From assembly GCF_040581405.1 (NCBI RefSeq), contig NZ_CP137157.1:431001-495000 (forward strand): 64,000 bases of DNA. Direction: 5' to 3'. Below the pieces are notes generated by a model. It ran no database searches, was not told the origin of the DNA, and worked only from the letters and a program-made list of their open reading frames with translations. Below are positions 1-8,620 of the stretch, in pieces. The stretch comes from Komagataeibacter sucrofermentans DSM 15973. GTDB lineage: Bacteria > Pseudomonadota > Alphaproteobacteria > Acetobacterales > Acetobacteraceae. Numbering within the stretch: the first letter of the stretch is position 1; each line of letters opens with the position of its first letter. Made by a program: the position numbers and the translations under genes.

Positions 1-40
1 CAGGCCGGTCGGTCATGGCGGTGTTTCGTTCAAAGGCAGG

Positions 41-69
41 GCCATCCGCCCCATGCCGGGGCGGATGGC
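41..69 (-). terminator. Perfect hairpin downstream of the Rieske gene
   Basis: A 12-bp perfect inverted repeat (41-52 with 58-69, arm GCCATCCGCCCC) with a 5-base loop lies 8 bases past the stop of the minus-strand Rieske gene. It has no clear T-run on the minus side, so it is either a weak terminator or an mRNA-stabilising hairpin. Confidence 0.5.
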
Positions 70-76
70 GGGGCGC

Positions 77-1231
77 TCAGGCCGTGGTTTCGGGTGTGGC
101 GGCGCAGGCAGCGGGTGCGGCGAGCGCTACGGGTGCCGCGTCAGCCTGCGGTGCTGCATCCTGCGCAATGCCGCAGCGCGTGAGCAGTTCGCGCAGCGCC
201 TTGACCACGGGGAAGATCTCGACATTGCGGTCGTGGCCCACCTCGTTCCACGCCGCCTGCTCCAGTTCCACGATTTCCTTGTCTTCAAGGAAGATGCGGT
301 TGGTGAACCAGCCCAGCGCAGGCCAGATCAGGTCGATCAGCAGCGGGGTCTGCGGGCGCAGGATGGACAGCAGGCCAAAGGCCTGGGTCACGCGCTCGTC
401 CTTGTCCACCGGCACGTAGGCCGTCCACAGATCCATGATCAGGTCACCGTCCTTATCGGTGATGCGCAGGGTCTGGTACGGGTATTCGGTGCGGATGGTC
501 ACCACTTCCTCAATGGGCTGTTCGCGGCCGTTGAGGTCCTTGTGCTTGCCAAAGATCAGGCGCTCGGCCAGCGGCTGCTGGCCCGCGCAGCGCATGAAGC
601 TGTAGCGTGCCTCGATGAAGTCCTCGCCCTTGTCCTGACCAAGGAAACGCGCCTTGATCTGGCCCATCTGGCGGCGGTGCAGGAACTGATGGTTCATGTC
701 CATCAGGTTCTCGTGCATGAAGGTGTAGTGGCAGTTCACGCGCGGGCCGAACTGCTTGGTCTTGTAGGCGGGATTGGCGGTCTGGGCCAGTTTGGGGAAG
801 GGGACGGTATCCGCCTTGGCCGGATCGCCGGGGAAGACGAAGATCAGCCCGCCTTCCTCACGCACGGGGAAGGTGCGCACGCCGTTGGGCATCTTGCCCT
901 TGCCCAGATAGGGCACGTCGATGCAGCGCCCCGAGCGGCCAAACGCCCAGCCATGATAGCAGCAGCGCACGGTCTGGCCATTCACGGTGCCCTTGCTCAG
1001 CGGCACCTGGCGGTGGGGGCATCGGTCGAACAGGGCAAAGACGGTGCCTTCCTCCGGGCGGACGAGCACCATGGGAATGCCCGCAAAGCTGACGGCCAGC
1101 GTCTTGTTCCGGCGCAGGGCGGAAGACCACGCCACCGGATACCAGAAATCCGGGTTGGAATTGACCCGCCGCAGGTCGGGCGTGGCTGCCGTGGCGGCGG
1201 TGTCTGTCTGGACGGGGGAAATCTGGTTCAT
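77..1231 (-). CDS. Rieske [2Fe-2S] aromatic-ring-hydroxylating-type oxygenase
   Basis: Predicted 384-residue Rieske non-haem iron oxygenase alpha subunit. The cluster motif C-x-H-x16-C-x2-H is seen at C71, H73, C90 and H93. A ferrous-iron site of the form D-x2-H-x3-H follows at D178, H181 and H185. The C-terminal domain is of the VanA/phthalate-oxygenase type, followed by an Ala-rich tail. No reductase or ferredoxin partner is adjacent, so the electron donor must be encoded elsewhere. The substrate cannot be named from sequence. The neighbouring glycosyltransferases suggest an envelope lipid or glycolipid, but that is inference. I chose the ATG at 1231; an in-frame GTG at 1255 would add eight residues. 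Confidence 0.88.
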   Translation of the reverse strand: MNQISPVQTDTAATAATPDLRRVNSNPDFWYPVAWSSALRRNKTLAVSFAGIPMVLVRPEEGTVFALFDRCPHRQVPLSKGTVNGQTVRCCYHGWAFGRSGRCIDVPYLGKGKMPNGVRTFPVREEGGLIFVFPGDPAKADTVPFPKLAQTANPAYKTKQFGPRVNCHYTFMHENLMDMNHQFLHRRQMGQIKARFLGQDKGEDFIEARYSFMRCAGQQPLAERLIFGKHKDLNGREQPIEEVVTIRTEYPYQTLRITDKDGDLIMDLWTAYVPVDKDERVTQAFGLLSILRPQTPLLIDLIWPALGWFTNRIFLEDKEIVELEQAAWNEVGHDRNVEIFPVVKALRELLTRCGIAQDAAPQADAAPVALAAPAACAATPETTA

Positions 1232-1334
1232 GTGGTGCAGTCCCGAAGTGTTCACGTTAAACGGCGGTCAGCGGGCATCCCCGTCCGCCAGGAATCAGAA
1301 TGTGCCATGGGTGAAGAATTTCAGCCGGGTTGTC

Positions 1335-1349
1335 GACTGTAAAACAGTC
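1335..1349. promoter_or_regulatory. Palindromic operator-like site upstream of the Rieske gene
   Basis: GACTGT-AAA-ACAGTC is a perfect dyad (6-bp arms, 3-base spacer) about 104 bp before the Rieske ATG, in the only regulatory-sized gap between this gene and the glycosyltransferase. Size and symmetry fit a dimeric repressor or activator, but no regulator gene is adjacent. Confidence 0.35.
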
Positions 1350-1425
1350 CCTTGCATATGGCCCATGCTCGGGGCTGGATGCTCCGCCAGGGTTTTGGGG
1401 CGGGCATGAGGCAGATCAAGGCATT

Positions 1426-1458
1426 GTTGCACCGTATATGACATAATTACGGTGCAAC
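1426..1458 (-). terminator. Hairpin after the GT4 glycosyltransferase
   Basis: A perfect 10-bp inverted repeat (GTTGCACCGT, 1426-1435 with 1449-1458) with an AT-rich 13-base loop sits 4 bases beyond the stop of the minus-strand glycosyltransferase. The position fits a terminator. The missing T-tract leaves open a protein-binding dyad controlling the Rieske gene. Confidence 0.45.
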
Positions 1459-1462
1459 CCTT

Positions 1463-2692
1463 TCAGCCAGCCTGGGGCAGGGCTTCCTCATCCCACTCCG
1501 GGCTGCCCATGGCGGTGTGATAAAACGTATCCGCCAGCCGGGTGTGCAGGAGTTCATCATAAACGCATAGCGTCGCGTACTGCATGGCCTGGGTGGAATA
1601 ATGCAGCAGCACGTTTTCGCGCGCACGCACGGCAAGATCCGCGCGTTCTTCCACTGACAACGCGGCCACGTGGCGGATGCACGCTGCCAGCGCCTGCGTG
1701 TCATCGGGGGGGAAGGCAAAGCCGGTCACGCCGTTGTCTACTGTTTCGAGCGCCGCGCCATGGGCGGCCACGATCACGGGGCGGCCCATGGCCTGCGCCT
1801 CCACCACCACGCGGCCAAACGGTTCGGGCCGGCGCGAGGGCACCACGATCATGTCAGCCAGCATCATGGCCGCGGGCATGTCCGCGCAGTGCCCGGCAAA
1901 GCGCAAATGTTCGGCAATGCCGCTGCGTTCGGCCTGGGCCACGAGCGCGCGGCCTTCCTTCGCGTTGGCCTCGCCCACGAAAATGCACACCCAGTCCCGG
2001 CTGAAGCCTTCCGTGCGGGTGAGATGGGCCAGCGCCTCGATCAGCACGGCATGGCCTTTCCACGCCGTTACGCGCGCGGGTAGCATGATGACCGTGGCCC
2101 CATCGGGGATGTGCCATAGCCCCAGCAGCTTCTGCACCCGGTTGCCGCGCACGTTATGCGGGTCAAAGCGCAGCATGTCCGCCCCGCGCGGGATCAGGCG
2201 CAGGCGGTCGTCGCCCACCTTGTATTCATCACGCAGGCGGGTGGCAATGTACTGGCTGATGGCAATGACCCGCGCGCCCGAGGCCAGCACGCTGTTATAG
2301 CGCTTCTTGCCCGGCAGGTTGGCCGCGTGCACGCCATGCCACGTGGTGACCAGCGGCACGCCCGCCCTGCGGCAGGCAAGCGATGCCGCCCAGGCGGGCG
2401 CGCGCGAGCGGGCGTGCACCAGGCTGACGCCATGTTCGGCCATGACATGACACAGCCGGCTGGCGTTGCGCATGATGGAGAAGGGGTTCTTGGCCCCGAG
2501 TTCGAGCGCGATGGGGGTTGCGCCGATATATTTCAGGCGTGGCACAAGGCGCCCGCCCGCACTGGCCACCAGCGCCGTGCCGCCAGCCTGTACGATGGCC
2601 TGCGCCATTTCCAGCGTGCCATGTTCTATGCCGCCGGATTCGAGTGCTGGCAGCACCTGCAGGATGACGGGTCGGTCAGTAACGGTTTGCAT
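1463..2692 (-). CDS. Glycosyltransferase family 4
   Basis: A 409-residue GT-B fold glycosyltransferase. The N-terminal acceptor domain begins with a VLPALESGGIEHGTLE-type segment, as in LPS/capsule GT4 enzymes. The C-terminal nucleotide-sugar domain has a MLPARVTAWKGH segment and the E-x7-E-like region PEPFGRVVVEAQAMGRPVI, with one Glu in each part. It probably transfers a sugar from a nucleotide donor to an envelope glycan at the cytoplasmic face; donor and acceptor are unknown. ATG at 2692 was chosen; a GTG codon immediately precedes it. It is divergent from the TPR/GT9 pair at 2865, which supports a surface-polysaccharide context. Confidence 0.88.
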   Translation of the reverse strand: MQTVTDRPVILQVLPALESGGIEHGTLEMAQAIVQAGGTALVASAGGRLVPRLKYIGATPIALELGAKNPFSIMRNASRLCHVMAEHGVSLVHARSRAPAWAASLACRRAGVPLVTTWHGVHAANLPGKKRYNSVLASGARVIAISQYIATRLRDEYKVGDDRLRLIPRGADMLRFDPHNVRGNRVQKLLGLWHIPDGATVIMLPARVTAWKGHAVLIEALAHLTRTEGFSRDWVCIFVGEANAKEGRALVAQAERSGIAEHLRFAGHCADMPAAMMLADMIVVPSRRPEPFGRVVVEAQAMGRPVIVAAHGAALETVDNGVTGFAFPPDDTQALAACIRHVAALSVEERADLAVRARENVLLHYSTQAMQYATLCVYDELLHTRLADTFYHTAMGSPEWDEEALPQAG

Positions 2693-2864
2693 CACATTTC
2701 ACCATACCACGAACGCAATGGAACTGCACGGTCTGCGGGTCAATGGGGCTTTGGCCTTGACCTTGGCCGCAGGCAGGCCGACGAATGCGCTAATGAGACC
2801 TTTTGCCCAGCCATCCTTCTGTGCGCCCGCCTCATGGCGCAGCCCTGCCGCAGGGCCGGTGCCG

Positions 2865-3767
2865 GTGTTGTCGTGCCCCCGGCGCGCGGGTTTCATGGCC
2901 TTTGGCCTCGTGCTGGCCGCGGGCCTTGCGTGCGGGCGCGCCCGGGCCGATGAAACCGGCCCCGTGAAAGACGTGCAGCCGCCCATCGCCACGCCTGCAT
3001 CCGCCCCGTCCGTGCCCGCAGCGCCAGAGAGCTGGGATTTCAGCCACTGCACCGCCACCCTTGCCGATGACCCCGATGGCGTCCGTGATTATGCCGAGGA
3101 CTGGCGCAGCCATGGCGGCGGGCTTGAGGCCGAGCAGTGCGCGGCCCTGGCCGAGATGGAACTTGGCGATGTCGCCACCGCCGCCACTACCCTCGACCGC
3201 CTGGCGCATGTGCCAGACTGGCCCGCAGGCCCGCCCGAGGGCAGGCGGGGCAACAGGCATGCCGTTGTGGAAACACCCGCTTCCCGCCTGCGCCGTGCCA
3301 GCGTGGCGGAGGCGGCGGCCCGCGCCTGGCAGGCCGATGACAGCCCGAAGCAGGCCTTTGACAGCGCCACCTATGGCCTGACGCTGGCCCCGGATGATCC
3401 GGCGCTGAAGCTGGTCTATGCGCGGGTGGCGGTGGAGCTTGGCCAGCCCCAGCGCGCCATCGACATGCTCACGCCGCTGCCATCCGCCCCCGCCGCGCGT
3501 GATGAGGCGCTGGTGGCGCGGGCGGGCGCGTGGCGCCAGCTCGGGCGCATCGATCAGGGCATGGCCGATATCAACGCCGCCCTGCATGACATGCCCCATA
3601 ATGGCGCGGCCCTGCTTGAGCGTGGCATCCTGTACCAGCGTCAGGGGCAGATGGAACAGGCCCGCGCCGACTGGCTCGACGTGGTGAAGCAGGCCCCGGA
3701 TTCGGATGAGGCCGATCTCGCGCGTCAGGATCTCGCCCTGCTGGAAACCGACCCCGAGGCACCCTGA
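2865..3767 (+). CDS. Secreted tetratricopeptide-repeat protein
   Basis: About 300 residues. The best start is GTG 2865, preceded by AGGG nine bases upstream; it gives a signal peptide with an Arg-Arg n-region and an Ala-rich core cleaved near ARA-DE. ATG 2895 is a shorter alternative lacking positive charge, and ATG 2718 a longer one. The C-terminal half (roughly residues 140-295) contains TPR-like helical pairs such as RAIDMLTPLPS, a GRIDQGMADINAAL segment and GQMEQARADWLDVV. It is probably a periplasmic scaffold. It ends 3 bases before the GT9 gene, so the two are likely co-translated. No enzymatic domain is visible. Confidence 0.75.
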   Translation: MLSCPRRAGFMAFGLVLAAGLACGRARADETGPVKDVQPPIATPASAPSVPAAPESWDFSHCTATLADDPDGVRDYAEDWRSHGGGLEAEQCAALAEMELGDVATAATTLDRLAHVPDWPAGPPEGRRGNRHAVVETPASRLRRASVAEAAARAWQADDSPKQAFDSATYGLTLAPDDPALKLVYARVAVELGQPQRAIDMLTPLPSAPAARDEALVARAGAWRQLGRIDQGMADINAALHDMPHNGAALLERGILYQRQGQMEQARADWLDVVKQAPDSDEADLARQDLALLETDPEAP

Positions 3768-3770
3768 CCC

Positions 3771-4673
3771 ATGGCCCGCATTCTTGTCATCCGCCTGGGC
3801 GCGCTGGGCGATTTCGTGCAGTCATTCGCGCCGTTTGCCGCCATCCGCGCCCATCATCCCCATGATGAGGTGGACCTGATGACCCAGCCTGCCCTTGCCG
3901 AACTCGGGCGGGCCTGCCCGTGGTTTGACCATGTGCGGCTCGACCGCAGGCCCCCGTGGCGCGACATTGCGGGCATCATGGCGCTGCGGCGCGTGCTGCG
4001 TGGTTATGACTTCATTTACGACCTGCAGACCTCGGGGCGCAGCACGCGCTATTTTCATCTTTCGGGGCACAGGGCGTGGTCGGGAATCGGCCGGGGCGCG
4101 CAGGCGGAGCATGACAACCCCCAGCGGCGCTTCATGCACACCCGGGCCCGCCAGCGCGACCAGCTCAGGCGGGCGGGACTCGAGCACCTGCCCGCGCCCG
4201 ACCTGTCATGGCTGGCCCGGGGCGGCCCCGTGCTGCCTGCGCCCTACGCTGTGCTCGTGCCCGGTGCCGCCGCCCACCGCCCGGCCAAGCGCTGGCCGGT
4301 GGAACGCTACGCAGCCCTTGCCACGCGCCTGCACACGCAGGGCCTGCTGCCGGTTGTGGTGGGGGGGAAAGGCGAGGCCGGGCTGGCCCGCATCATCCGC
4401 CAGGCCTGCCCCGAGGCGCTGGACCTGACCGGCCGGACCACGCTGCCCGAACTCGGCGGCGTGCTGGCGCGCGCGGCGTGGGCCGTGGGCAATGATACCG
4501 GGCCCATGCACATGGCAGCCGCCCTCGGGGTCGCGTGCACCGTGCTGTTTTCCGCTGACAGCAACCCTGCCCTGACCGCCCCGGTAGGGGTGCGGGCAGG
4601 GCAGGTACAGGTGATTTATGTACATGATCTGGCCACCGTGCGCGTTGACAGGGTTGCGGCAACGCGCGCCTGA
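3771..4673 (+). CDS. Glycosyltransferase family 9 (heptosyltransferase-like)
   Basis: A 300-residue GT9 enzyme of the ADP-heptose:LPS heptosyltransferase superfamily. The N-terminus MARILVIRLGALGDFVQS is the typical GT9 P-loop-like start. The donor domain has VLVPGAAAHRPAKRWP (about residue 160) and NDTGPMHMAAALG (about residue 240), the conserved nucleotide-sugar binding segment. It is shorter than the roughly 350-residue WaaC/WaaF proteins. It probably acts on LPS inner core at the cytoplasmic membrane. It follows the TPR gene by 3 bases and precedes thrS by 41. Whether it transfers heptose or another sugar cannot be told from sequence. Confidence 0.85.
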   Translation: MARILVIRLGALGDFVQSFAPFAAIRAHHPHDEVDLMTQPALAELGRACPWFDHVRLDRRPPWRDIAGIMALRRVLRGYDFIYDLQTSGRSTRYFHLSGHRAWSGIGRGAQAEHDNPQRRFMHTRARQRDQLRRAGLEHLPAPDLSWLARGGPVLPAPYAVLVPGAAAHRPAKRWPVERYAALATRLHTQGLLPVVVGGKGEAGLARIIRQACPEALDLTGRTTLPELGGVLARAAWAVGNDTGPMHMAAALGVACTVLFSADSNPALTAPVGVRAGQVQVIYVHDLATVRVDRVAATRA

Positions 4674-4714
4674 CGCCATTACAGCGCAGTATATTCTTAC
4701 CGGAGCAATGAACC

Positions 4715-6649
4715 ATGCCTGCCATCACCCTGCCTGACGGATCCGTTCGCCGCTTTGACGGGGCAGTGACGGGCACTACCGTGGCGCAGTCCATCGGCGC
4801 CGGTCTCGCCCGCGCCGCTCTTGCCATGGAAGTGGATGGCAAGCTCATGGATATCGGCCGCGAGATCGACCACGACGCCAGCCTGCGCTTCATCACGCGC
4901 AAGGACCCCGAGGCGCTGGAAATGATCCGCCACGACGCCGCCCACGTGCTGGCCGAGGCCGTGCAGTCGCTCTTTCCCGGCACACAGGTCACGATTGGCC
5001 CGTCGATCGAGAATGGCTTCTATTACGATTTCTACCGTAACGAGCCGTTCAGCCCGGAGGATTTCGCCGCCATCGAAAAGCGCATGGGCGAGATCGTGGC
5101 CGCCAACGAACCCTTCGTGCGCGAGGCGTGGCCGCGGGACAAGGCCATCGAATTCTTCGAGAACAAGGGCGAGCGCTTCAAGGCCGAACTGATCCGCGAC
5201 CTGCCGGCGGATGAGGAAATCTCGATCTACCGCCAGGGCGAATGGCTGGACCTATGCCGTGGCCCGCACCTGCGCGGCACGGCTGATGTGGGCCATGCCT
5301 TCAAGCTGATGAAGGTGGCGGGCGCCTACTGGCGCGGCGACCACCGCAACCCCATGCTCACGCGCATCTACGGCACGGTCTGGCGCGACCGCAAGGAGCT
5401 TGAGGCCCACCTGCACCAGCTTGAGGAAGCCGAGCGTCGCGACCACCGCCGCATTGGCCGCGAGATGGACCTGTTTCACATTCAGGAAGAAGCCGTGGGC
5501 CAGATCTTCTGGCACCCCAAGGGCTGGCGGCTGTACACCGTGCTGCAGGACTACATGCGCCGCGCCCAGGATGGCAACGGCTACCAGGAAGTCCGCACCC
5601 CCCAGCTCGTTGACCGCGCCCTGTGGGAGGCCTCGGGCCACTGGGACAAATACCGCGAGCACATGTTCATCGCCACCGTGGAGGACGAGGACAAGACCTT
5701 GGCGCTCAAGCCGATGAACTGCCCGTGCCATGTGCAGATCTTCCGCCACGGGCTGCGCTCATATCGCGAACTGCCGCTGCGCATGGCGGAATTCGGCGCG
5801 TGCCACCGCTACGAGCCCTCGGGCGCGCTGCACGGCATCATGCGCGTGCGCGGCTTTACGCAGGATGATGCGCATATCTTCTGCACCGAGGACCAGATTG
5901 CCGATGAAACCGCGCGTTTCGTCCGCATGCTGGCCGATGTGTATCAGGATCTCGGCTTCGAGCACTTCCGCGTAAAGTTTGCGGATCGCCCCGAACAGCG
6001 CGCGGGCGATGATGCGACATGGGACCGGGCGGAAAACGCGCTGAAAGTGGCCTGCGACATGGCGGGCGTGACCTACGAGCACAATCCGGGCGAGGGCGCG
6101 TTCTATGGCCCCAAGCTGGAATTCGTGCTGCGTGACGCCATTGGCCGTGACTGGCAGTGCGGCACGCTGCAGGTCGATTACGTGCTGCCCGAGCGGCTTG
6201 ATGCCTCCTATGTGGGCGAGGACAGCGCGCGCCATCGCCCCGTCATGCTGCACCGGGCCATTCTCGGCTCGTTCGAGCGATTCCTTGGCATCCTGATCGA
6301 GCAGCATGCCGGGCGCTTCCCGCTGTGGCTCGCACCCACCCAGGTGGTCGTGGCCTCGATCGTGACCGATGCGGCCGATTATGCCCAGCATGTGACCGAC
6401 AGCCTGCGGGCGGCCGGGCTGGTGGTGGAAGCAGACCTGCGCAACGAGAAGATCAACGCCAAGATTCGCGAGCACAGCCTAGCCCGCGTGCCGGTCATTC
6501 TGGTGGTGGGCCGCAAGGAAGCGGAGGAAAACACCGTGGCCATGCGCCGCCTGGGCGGCAAGACGCAGGAAGTGCTGCCGCTTGAAGAAGCGGTCTCTGC
6601 CCTTGCATATGAGGCCCTGCCACCCGATATCCGTCGCAAGCGCGGCTGA
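4715..6649 (+). CDS. thrS: Threonyl-tRNA synthetase
   Basis: A 644-residue class II synthetase charging tRNA-Thr. Domains run in order: N-terminal TGS (about 1-60), editing domain with HxxxH at H73/H77, catalytic core with the zinc-ligand Cys in [10 protein letters not shown] (about residue 335) and the motif-2 region [21 protein letters not shown], then the anticodon-binding domain ending after residue 540. Full length and intact. A GGAGCA Shine-Dalgarno precedes the ATG. The 210-bp gap to infC suggests infC may have its own promoter. Confidence 0.98.
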   Translation: MPAITLPDGSVRRFDGAVTGTTVAQSIGAGLARAALAMEVDGKLMDIGREIDHDASLRFITRKDPEALEMIRHDAAHVLAEAVQSLFPGTQVTIGPSIENGFYYDFYRNEPFSPEDFAAIEKRMGEIVAANEPFVREAWPRDKAIEFFENKGERFKAELIRDLPADEEISIYRQGEWLDLCRGPHLRGTADVGHAFKLMKVAGAYWRGDHRNPMLTRIYGTVWRDRKELEAHLHQLEEAERRDHRRIGREMDLFHIQEEAVGQIFWHPKGWRLYTVLQDYMRRAQDGNGYQEVRTPQLVDRALWEASGHWDKYREHMFIATVEDEDKTLALKPMNCPCHVQIFRHGLRSYRELPLRMAEFGACHRYEPSGALHGIMRVRGFTQDDAHIFCTEDQIADETARFVRMLADVYQDLGFEHFRVKFADRPEQRAGDDATWDRAENALKVACDMAGVTYEHNPGEGAFYGPKLEFVLRDAIGRDWQCGTLQVDYVLPERLDASYVGEDSARHRPVMLHRAILGSFERFLGILIEQHAGRFPLWLAPTQVVVASIVTDAADYAQHVTDSLRAAGLVVEADLRNEKINAKIREHSLARVPVILVVGRKEAEENTVAMRRLGGKTQEVLPLEEAVSALAYEALPPDIRRKRG

Positions 6650-6849
6650 TTAGCCCTGTCCCGTGCCGGAACTGCATGGCTGTTTTCGCAGGTGCGGGGC
6701 AAGACAGTACTTGATCTGGGGCGCGTCTTTGCGTCACATATCTTTCCATAATGTAAGGTCATTCCTTGCCCGCGTGTTTTTTCGTGGCTTTGCCCACGGC
6801 GCGTGGGCAGCGGGAATGGCCTTGCCTGCCGTTTGAATGCAACAGTTAC

Positions 6850-6863
6850 AGGAGCTGACCATA
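6850..6863 (+). promoter_or_regulatory. infC: Shine-Dalgarno and ATA start codon of infC
   Basis: AGGAG at 6850-6854 lies six bases before ATA at 6861-6863. The residues that follow ([21 protein letters not shown]) are the expected IF-3 N-terminus. The only upstream ATG (6837) has no ribosome-binding site, and the downstream ATG 6876 also lacks one. Non-canonical AUU/AUC/AUA starts are a known autoregulatory feature of infC, because IF-3 discriminates against them. Confidence 0.75.
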
Positions 6864-7397
6864 GCCAGACCCCCGATGCCCACTCCGCCAAATCGAGAGG
6901 GCCCCCGCGTCAATGAAGAGATCCGCGTGCCGCAGGTGCGTCTGATCGATGAAGAGGGCGAGATGCTCGGCATCATGTCCACGCGTGATGCGCTGGCACG
7001 CGCTTATGCCGCTGGTCTTGACCTGCTTGAAATCAGCCCGAACGCCGAGCCGCCGGTGGCCAAGGTGCTCGATTACGGCAAGTTCAAATACGAGCAGCAG
7101 AAGAAGCGCAACGAAGCGCGCAAGAAGCAGAAAGTCATTGAAATCAAGGAAGTCAAGGTTCGCCCGAACATTGATGAAAATGACTATCAGGTGAAAATGC
7201 GCGCGATGAAGACCTTCATCGGCGAGGGTGACAAGGTGAAGGTGACCCTTCGCTTCCGTGGCCGCGAAATGGCGCATCAGGATCTGGGTGTGAAGGTTCT
7301 CGAACGTATCCGCGCCGAGATGGATGAACTGGCCAAGGTTGAGCATATGCCCAAGCTTGAAAACCGCCAGATGATCATGGTGCTGGCACCGCGTTGA
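6861..7397 (+). CDS. infC: Translation initiation factor IF-3
   Basis: A 178-residue IF-3 that binds the 30S subunit and proofreads start-codon selection. The N-terminal domain starts with [20 protein letters not shown]. The basic linker is [18 protein letters not shown] (about residues 75-92). The C-terminal domain carries [16 protein letters not shown] and the [14 protein letters not shown] region. The start is assigned to ATA 6861 from the AGGAG six bases upstream; ATG 6837 would add eight residues unlike the family. The usual infC partners rpmI and rplT are not downstream: a strong terminator follows and then a convergent gene. Confidence 0.95.
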   Translation: MARPPMPTPPNREGPRVNEEIRVPQVRLIDEEGEMLGIMSTRDALARAYAAGLDLLEISPNAEPPVAKVLDYGKFKYEQQKKRNEARKKQKVIEIKEVKVRPNIDENDYQVKMRAMKTFIGEGDKVKVTLRFRGREMAHQDLGVKVLERIRAEMDELAKVEHMPKLENRQMIMVLAPR

Positions 7398-7420
7398 CAC
7401 CCTTGCGGGTGTAGAATGCA

Positions 7421-7454
7421 AAAGCCCGGAGGGATTACCCTCCGGGCTTTTTTT
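7421..7454 (+). terminator. Rho-independent terminator of infC
   Basis: AAAGCCCGGAGGG, loop ATTA, CCCTCCGGGCTTT, then a T-run. This is a textbook intrinsic terminator 24 bases after the infC stop. Confidence 0.95.
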
Positions 7455-7460
7455 ATGGCT

Positions 7461-7519
7461 AAAAGCTTTAGAAGAACGCCGCCTTTTTGAAAAAAAAGCG
7501 GCATCCAAAAACTTCTATT
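7461..7519. repeat. Dispersed palindromic repeat, partial copy A
   Basis: Right-hand half of a repeat family described in the findings: AAAGCTTTAGAAGAAC, then a GCCGC-CTTTTT / AAAAA-GCGGC hairpin (7478-7502), then CCAAAAACTTCT. It lies between convergent infC (+) and the SIMPL gene (-), where it can serve as terminator for the minus strand. Confidence 0.8.
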
Positions 7520-7531
7520 TTTATCAATGCT

Positions 7532-8287
7532 TTAGGGTTTGAGGATCACCGTTGCCCGCGCCGTCGCGGTTACATCCTGCTGCCCGGTGGGGGCTTCGGG
7601 GGCGGCCACGTCGGCGGAGGCCATGCGGGCCATCATCATCATGGGCATGGGGCGGGGGAAGTTCTGCTCCTCAAGGGCGACCGAGCGGATCGAGGCCACC
7701 TTGAGCTTGAGCGTCGCGGCCGCCGCCTGAGCGCGGGCCTGCATGTCTTCCAGCGCCAGGGTTTCGGCCTTGCGGGTCAGTTCCGCGCGCCTGTTGCGCG
7801 AAAGGGACCAGTCCAGCCGGGTCAGCGCCAGGTTTTCAGCCTGTATGCGGCCTACGAGCGGCAGCAGCACCTTGCCGTCGGCTGCCGTCAGGCGCAGGCC
7901 CTGCCGCGCCACCCAGTGCGGCTTGCGGTTCTGGTGCACATCGCCTTCATCATGATGCACGAAATAGGATTCGGCATTGATGACCAGCCCGTCGGTATGG
8001 GCGGTGGCGGCCATGGCCTTGCTGATGAGCGCATTGAGCTGCGCCTGCGCGGCAGCGGCGGTATCGGCCTGCGCCTCGGCCACGAAGGTGGCGGTCAGTT
8101 CATCGGGCGGGGCCTGCACGGTGCCGGTCGCGCTCAGTTCGAGTTCGGTGCCATCGGGGCGTGTGGAGTCGGGGGATTGGGTCTGGGCCATGCCTGTTGC
8201 CGGATGCAGCCCTGCTACGGCCAGCAGGCCGCACAGCGCCACCCTCTGGCTGGTGCGGGCGGGAAACAAAAAATGAAGTCGGGTCAT
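7532..8287 (-). CDS. SIMPL-domain (DUF541) exported protein
   Basis: 251 residues with an N-terminal signal peptide (hydrophobic core ALCGLLAVAGL, cleavage near GMAQ-TQ). The mature part starts with LELSATGTVQAPPDELTATF, the usual opening of SIMPL/YggE-like proteins, and ends with the VTATARATVILKP beta-strand. YggE-like proteins are linked to oxidative or envelope stress, but their biochemical role is unknown. ATG 8287 overlaps the stop of the preceding small gene by four bases (ATGA), marking it as the last gene of the htrA-regulator-kinase cluster. A repeat copy follows as terminator. Confidence 0.88.
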   Translation of the reverse strand: MTRLHFLFPARTSQRVALCGLLAVAGLHPATGMAQTQSPDSTRPDGTELELSATGTVQAPPDELTATFVAEAQADTAAAAQAQLNALISKAMAATAHTDGLVINAESYFVHHDEGDVHQNRKPHWVARQGLRLTAADGKVLLPLVGRIQAENLALTRLDWSLSRNRRAELTRKAETLALEDMQARAQAAAATLKLKVASIRSVALEEQNFPRPMPMMMMARMASADVAAPEAPTGQQDVTATARATVILKP

Positions 8288-8616
8288 GAATGCGTGGTCT
8301 CCTTGAGTTCGACCAACGCGCGACGCAGCCGAACGATGCCTGAGCGGACACGCCCCTCGCGGCACATGTCCGCACCCTGCATGCGCAGGCTGTCCACATC
8401 CTGCGGCAGGGCGGGGCCGTAGGCGTCGATGATGTTGAGCAGCCGGTTGCAGTAGGCCTTGGTGTCACTGGTAATGATGACCGGCTTGTCGCCTCCGCCA
8501 TCACGCGTGGCCATGATCTGGGGCGTGCCCTCCGGCGCTATCGGCGCGGGTGCTGCGCCGCACAGGCAGAAACTCATCACGACGATGGCGGGCGTCACGG
8601 AGGATTGCATGGTCAT
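8284..8616 (-). CDS. Small exported protein of unknown function
   Basis: 110 residues. The N-terminus MTMQSSVTPAIVVMSFCLCGAAPAPIAP looks like a signal peptide, possibly with a lipobox-like Leu-Cys-Gly, though the position is not ideal. The mature part contains two cysteines (in KAYCNRL and ADMCREG) and Arg-rich amphipathic helices near the end. No family recognised. It begins 4 bases after the histidine kinase stop and overlaps the SIMPL gene by ATGA, so it is translated with both. Its place between a sensor kinase and a periplasmic protein suggests a periplasmic accessory role (inference). Confidence 0.75.
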   Translation of the reverse strand: MTMQSSVTPAIVVMSFCLCGAAPAPIAPEGTPQIMATRDGGGDKPVIITSDTKAYCNRLLNIIDAYGPALPQDVDSLRMQGADMCREGRVRSGIVRLRRALVELKETTHS

Positions 8617-8620
8617 GATG

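Noticed and set aside
53..1342. 429-codon plus-strand frame opposite the Rieske gene
   Set aside because: The minus strand carries an intact Rieske oxygenase with all ligands; the opposite frame is an antisense shadow.
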